From the NCBI GenBank assembly GCA_002256685.1, contig NQJH01000254.1, forward strand, positions 1 to 5,609: 5,609 bases of DNA, read 5' to 3'. A model generated the notes under the pieces. It was given only the letters and a program-made list of their open reading frames with translations. It was not told the DNA's origin and did not search any database. This DNA comes from Methylococcaceae bacterium NSP1-2 (GTDB lineage Bacteria; Pseudomonadota; Gammaproteobacteria; Methylococcales; Methylomonadaceae). The first letter of the stretch is position 1. Each line of letters begins with the position of its first letter. The position numbers and the translations under genes were made by a program. Below, piece by piece: positions 1 to 5,609 of this stretch.

Positions 1-552
1 GTTGCCGCGATTGATTTAAAAGAACGCAAAGTCATCAAAAAACTTGAAGCAGGTTGTGTGCCACACGTTGGCGGTGGTTCAGCGGTGGTAGTTGATGGAC
101 GCACGCTGGGTTTTGGTACTAACTTCGGCGATTGCGATAAAACCGTGGTCAGTGTTTGGGACTTAGACAAAATGGAAGTGGTTAAACAAGTGCCCGTTTC
201 TGGTGGTACAGAATCACCCGCCGCTCATGAGAACGCGCCTTATGTTGCCGTCGATATTATTTCTAAAGACCGTCGTGCGCGTACCATTCAATTAATTGAC
301 AAAAAATCGCTGGAAGTGGTGAAAACTTTGGATGTTGGTGGACACGCTTACTTTCCTGAATACAGCACCGACGGTAAATTTCTGTATGTCAGCGCGGGTT
401 ATAGCGGTGATGAAGTGGTAGTTTATGATTCCAACAGCTTAGAAAAAATCGCGACTGTGCCTATGGAAAGCCCCGCAGGTATTTTCGCTCATGGTCGCGT
501 TAAATACATGACACGCGGTTTATCACCAGACGAGATGAAAGGGGCAAAATAA
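1..552 (+). CDS. Cytochrome d1-like beta-propeller protein (NirF/NirN/NirS-related), C-terminal part
   Basis: The reading frame is open from base 1, so the true start lies left of the window; 183 codons are visible, and the GTG at 58 is internal, not a start. The protein shows propeller-blade repeats of the form 'VxVxDxxxLEVVKxxxVxG' followed by 'PEYSTDGKFLYVS', 'DEVVVYDSNSLEKIATVP' and a final 'SPAGIF', as in the eight-bladed heme d1 domain of NirS and its relatives NirN and NirF. Two histidines, in 'PHVGGG' (visible residue 22) and 'AAHENAPYVAVD' (residue 76), seem to sit where NirS has its distal-pocket histidines; that alignment is from memory. Family members are periplasmic and act in nitrite reduction or heme d1 synthesis. 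The stop overlaps the start of the next gene, a small cytochrome c, which suggests electron exchange between the two products. The N-terminal part is unseen, so I cannot say whether it carries a heme c domain, nor separate NirF, NirN or a non-heme YVTN propeller. Confidence 0.75.
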   Translation, partial: VAAIDLKERKVIKKLEAGCVPHVGGGSAVVVDGRTLGFGTNFGDCDKTVVSVWDLDKMEVVKQVPVSGGTESPAAHENAPYVAVDIISKDRRARTIQLIDKKSLEVVKTLDVGGHAYFPEYSTDGKFLYVSAGYSGDEVVVYDSNSLEKIATVPMESPAGIFAHGRVKYMTRGLSPDEMKGAK

Positions 553-3500
553 TGAAACGCTTTATTGTTGCCAGTTTGTTACTACTAGGATTTGCCTCCA
601 ACGCGAATGCGGCAGTTATTTTTGCCGGCCAAGCTAAAGCGGCGGCGGTGTGTTCACAATGTCACGGCATTAAAACACCATCCGCCGACGCTCCTTTTCC
701 TTCGTTGGCAGGGCGTGATGCGGCTTATTTAGAGTCGGCACTCAAGCAATACCGTGATAAAACTCGCAAATCCGACATTATGAATGCCATTGCGGGTTCT
801 TTAAGCGATGCAGATATTCATAATCTTGCCGCTTATTACAGTCAACAAAAGCCTTAATACCCTCAAAAAACACCCGTTGTGCGGGTCTTCAAAGTAGGAC
901 AGGCTAGCCTGTCCTACAACTTAGTAAAACCAAAGTGGCGAATCGTTATTCGTATCAGCACAAATGGTAAACTCGCTCATTATTTTTATAATATTCGTCG
1001 ATAAGGAACAATATCAATGAAGTCCCAATGGTTACTCTATATCCTCGCTGGTAGTTCACTGACAGTGGCACACGCAGCAACTGACACTATGTTAAAAGAT
1101 ATGACAGTAACCGCTAGCAAAACTGAAAAAACAGTTGCTGAAGCACCGGCTACCGTGCGCGTTATTAGCCAAGAAAATATCACTGATCGCCGTGTCACGC
1201 GTTTGGGTGATGCGATGCGTGAAGCACCCGGTTGGTATGCTATCGGCAGTGCATTTGGCGATCAAGCACCGGGTACAGGTCGTTCTGACATCAGTATTCG
1301 CGGTATACGCGGTAGCAATCGTGCCTTATTTATGTTGGATGGGCAACCGTTAAATAATGCCCAAAGTGGCGCGGTAAATTTGTCCACCATTATGATGGAT
1401 GATGTACAGCAGATTGACTATTTACCGGGAGCTTTTTCTTCGTTATATGGCAGTTATGCCTTAAGTGGTGTAGTGAATGTGTTGAGTAAAACGCCTGATA
1501 AACGTGAATTTACCATGCGCGTGGGCGGTGGCGGTGCGGGTAACAACACGGCTGGCGATCAATGGAATGGTTCAGGAATTTACCGTGACCGTTTCGCTAA
1601 TGGCTTAGGTATTTCTGTGGGGGTGAATTACAACCAGAATTTTGGTTATGCCAATGGTTTTTTGAACAAAACCTTCACCTCCGCAAGAACACTGGGTACG
1701 TCGAATTTAGTCGCTGGGGCAGTGCCTACCACCGATGCGTTTAATACACCCGCCTATCAATTGGGTCAGCTTAGCCCTAGCCCGTTTGAAGAAGGCAATG
1801 CGTTTGCCAAGTTATATTATGATTTTTCGCCGAAAACCCATGGCATGATGGGTTTTTCGATTTATCGTTCGGAGGTATCGGCGGATGAACCATACAATTC
1901 TTATCTACAAAATAGTAAAGGACAGCCGATTAGCTCAGGTAATTTAGCGATTAGAAATGGGCGTAACTTTGATAAATTAACCTTGCGAGAAACTGAATTC
2001 AGTACCACACCAAGCAACGAAGAAATAAAGCGTTATTTTGCCCGTTTCGACCATCAATTTGATAATAAAGCTACGCTGAAAGCGGATTTTAGTGTGCAGG
2101 ATCGCTTTATCAATACGGGGTTATTTAGCACCACTAATCCTAAAACCAACTTTAATGGCGGTGCGGGTGAATTATCCGCCTTACCTAAAGACCAACGCAT
2201 CAATGGCAAACTAGAACTAGGAATGCCGTTACATTTTGCTTCATTACCCGATTGGTTAGCGACGCATAATTTGGTAACCGGTTTTGATGCCAATCAAGAA
2301 TCTATGCACCGCGTTCGTTACAACCTAAGCAATTGGCGTGATTGGAATACCAAGACGGCAACTATTTATAATGCCAGCGGCACCAGCAATACTTATGGCG
2401 GTTATGTACAAGATGAATGGCAACCGCTGGATCAACTCAGTGTCTATGTCGGTGGGCGTGTTGATAGCTGGAGTTCCACAGGTAAAGTACAACAAATGAC
2501 TCCATTGCTACCCTACAGTCACCAATACGATGAGCGCACTTTCACGCAATTTAGCCCGAAAGGCGCGGTGGTTTATAAGCCACTGGATAATTTAGTGCTG
2601 AAAGGTTCGGCTGGAATCTCGTTTCGTCCACCAACGACCTTTGATCTGTATACCAGCTCAGTGGCTAACTCCAATCGCTTTGGCATACTCAGCCGTGTTA
2701 CCACCGAAGCCGCACCAAATTTAAAACCCGAAAAAGCCTTTTCGTGGGAAATTGGTGCAGAAACGCATTTTGATACAGGGACTAATTTAACGGCAACCTA
2801 TTATGAAACCGATTTGACCGATTTGTTTTATGTTAAAGACATCATTACTGGTACAGCCAACGACTTGAAACAAACCAGTAACACCGGCAAAGCAAAGATT
2901 CGTGGCGCAGAAGCGACGCTTAAACAAACCTTAGTTGAAGGGGTCTGGTTATTTGGTAATGTCAGTTACACGAACACCAAAATCACCGAAAATCCCGGCG
3001 ATCCAACAACGGTTGGTAAACAACTGACTCGTGCCCCCAAACTAATGTGGAATCTGGGTGTAGAAGGTGAATATAAAGGCGTGTTTGGTTCGGTGATTGG
3101 GCGTTATGTGGACAAGTCTTATGCCGATCCAGCTAATCGTGATGTCGCAGTGGGTGTGCAAGGTGCTTGGGATTCCTATTATTTGCTGGATACTAAAATA
3201 GGTTATGAAGTGGTAAAAGGCGTTAAAACCAGCTTTGCGGTACAAAATTTATTGGATGCCAATTATTACCAGTCGGCTTTGATGCCGGGACGAACATTTA
3301 TTGGTGAAGTGGCGGTGAATTTTTAGTTAACTTGCAGTGCAATAGGATGTGCCGATGATAGGAGGCGTATCATTCGTGTCAATTCGAACGAACGCGTTCT
3401 TACCTCAGCGCATCCTATGGAGCGTCCTCATATTCCAACTGATCATTATGTAGCCCCTCTTCTAATAATGCCCATACATTTTGAATGTCAACGGTTGGTG

Positions 3501-5609
3501 GTATATCTACTGATATTAACTGAGGTAAATAATCTTTTTCTGAAGCACATCCAAACTTTTCAAGCTCATGTTGCCATGAAGAAACATCAGCGTCTTCAAA
3601 AATTATAACTCGTATTGTGCTATGACCTGATGGTTGTATTATTTTTCTAAAAAATAATAGGTTCTCTTCATTCGGTTTTGCAGTAACAATGTCGTTTAAA
3701 CTGACACCTTTTGCATAAAAAGGTATGTTATCAATGCAATACATATTATCTTGAAGTTCCCTCGCCCATAGGCTTTCTGTAGCAACAGGCGGATAGCCGT
3801 CATCATCTTGCTCAAGATAAAAATATATTTTTACTAAGTTACTTTCAGAATCGCCTTTCATTAATATTACCTATTGTAATTTATTGCTTTTTTGATTGTA
3901 AAATTGGGATCAGCAAGTAGAGATACAAGCCTACAATAAAGCAATGCGGAATATGAGAGAACATTCAATAGTTCCCCCCGTATTCCGTTTAGATTACTTT
4001 TATTTGCTGGCAAACGCCGCCGTATTGCGATTTAACCAATAATCATTGGCTAATTGGTGGGCTTGTGCTTGGCTATCGGCTTTACCTAATAGTTTTAAAG
4101 CGACGGCGGCGGTACCGATGATAGTCGCTACAGCAAATTCATCTTCGATTTTACCTTGCCAAAGCAAAGCGAGTTGCTCTGGGTCAAGTTGTTCAGCTTT
4201 AACATGACGCTGAGTAAATAACGCGGGCCAGTTTTCGTCGAACAGTTCGCCGTTCTGAACGCTTTGTACTAAACAATCCACGTCTGGATTGCGTTCGGTT
4301 TCGCCGCCCTCCCCTTTTAATACCGCGCTATCTTGTTGTAATAAAGCAGAGGCTTGTTGATGAACAGGACGGTAACTGGGATGAAAAATACCTTGAATAC
4401 TGTAATCCGCATTCAACGGATTTAATAAACGCACTAAAGTATGAACAGGTGAACGTAAGCCTAAAATCGGACGTAGTTCGATAATCTCATGCAGTTTGGG
4501 GCAAAAATGTTCCAGTGAAATATAACTAAATCGCCGTTGTTCCAGTTGTTGTTGGGCTTCGTGCATTGATGTCGCAGGATGTAGCCCTAAGTAAGGCAAT
4601 ACGTTTGCGGTATAAAGTCTACCCGCCGTATGCCCTGCTGAGCCGTGCATTAACACGCGAATGCCATTTTCTGCCAACAATAACGCCGACAGTAAAAACC
4701 ACGGTAAATGCCGGCGTTTACCTGCATAAGATGACCAATCTAAATCAACGTGAATTTGCCCAACATCGTGAGCAAATGATGCTCGCGCAGCCGTTACAAA
4801 ACCGGCTAATTCTTCAGGCGTTTCTTCCTTAACACGCATTAACATTAAAAACGCGCCTAACTGTATCGGCAATACTTCATCCGCTAAAATCATGCGCATG
4901 GCGCGGTAGGCTTCTTCTTGGGTTAAAGGTCGGGAACCTTTTTTGCCTTTGCCTAAAATGCGAATGATGTCGGCAAAAGGATGTTCTGGAACTGGCGTTT
5001 GCTCGTGATGGGTAAAATTCATAACGTGAACCTAAAGTAATGATCGATTAACAACGCGGCAAATAGGAGCGTGATGTAAACGATAGAAAACCAAAAGGTA
5101 GTCATGGCGGTTTTTTTGTCTTTATGACGCATCATTAATAGCGCGTAATAAATAAATATCAGCCCTAAGGGAATGACTGTTGCCAAATAAATCAAGCCAC
5201 TCATGCCTGTTAAATACGGCAATAGCGTGACAATCAGCAACAACACGCTGTACAGCAATATCTGTAAACGCGTATGTTCGAGACCGTTAGTCACGGGCAA
5301 CATAGGAATTTTAAAATCGTCGTAGATTTTTTGATATTTCTCTTCTCTAGCAATCGCCAGCGGCCAAAAATGCGGCGGTGTCCACACAAAAATAATCAGT
5401 ACCAACAGCAAGGCATAAGGATGGATTTCACCGGTAATCGCACACCAACCTAATAGAGGTGGTGTTGCACCAAACGCGCCACCGATGACAATATTTTGTG
5501 GGGTCATTCTTTTAAGATATTTGGTATAAACCACCGCATAACCAAATAAGGATAAAAAAGTGAGCAGTGCCGTTAGCATATTAACTTTCGCCATTAACAC
5601 CAGCATAGC

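Overview
The window looks like part of a gammaproteobacterial chromosome. The basis is moderate GC content, ordinary AAGG/AGG ribosome sites, a BtuB-like outer-membrane receptor (so a Gram-negative envelope), a class I c-type cytochrome, a proteobacterial-type heme O synthase and palindromic intergenic repeats. A sulfur-oxidising (Thiothrix-like) or methane-oxidising lineage would fit, but that is a guess from general style and not a measured relationship.

Left half, plus strand (1-3326). The window opens inside a beta-propeller protein related to the cytochrome d1 / NirF-NirN-NirS group. Its stop codon overlaps the start of a small exported mono-heme cytochrome c (552-857). About 160 bp follow that hold a short hairpin, a perfect 24-bp palindrome and a promoter-like segment with a consensus TATAAT. 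Then comes a complete TonB-dependent outer-membrane receptor (1017-3326). The first two genes look like a periplasmic redox pair. The receptor probably has its own promoter, so its link to the pair is positional only.

Middle (3327-3999). A 77-bp imperfect palindromic repeat lies between the convergent receptor gene and a minus-strand gene for a DUF4265-like protein (3415-3861), and it supplies that gene's stop codon. Upstream of the DUF4265-like gene is a 138-bp gap with a strong hairpin whose G-U pairs favour the minus-strand transcript.

Right half, minus strand (4000-5609). A TrpD2/YbiB-like protein (anthranilate phosphoribosyltransferase fold without the usual substrate loops) is translationally coupled by an ATGA overlap to an upstream cyoE/ctaB gene for heme O synthase, which runs off the right edge. 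Heme O synthase serves the terminal oxidase, so both ends of the window touch heme-based respiration.

I found no tRNA, rRNA, CRISPR array, transposase or phage gene. No clearly new multi-gene system is visible. The least explained items are the d1-like/cytochrome pair of unknown substrate, the DUF4265-like gene ending inside a repeat, and the TrpD-like protein that seems to have lost its catalytic motifs.
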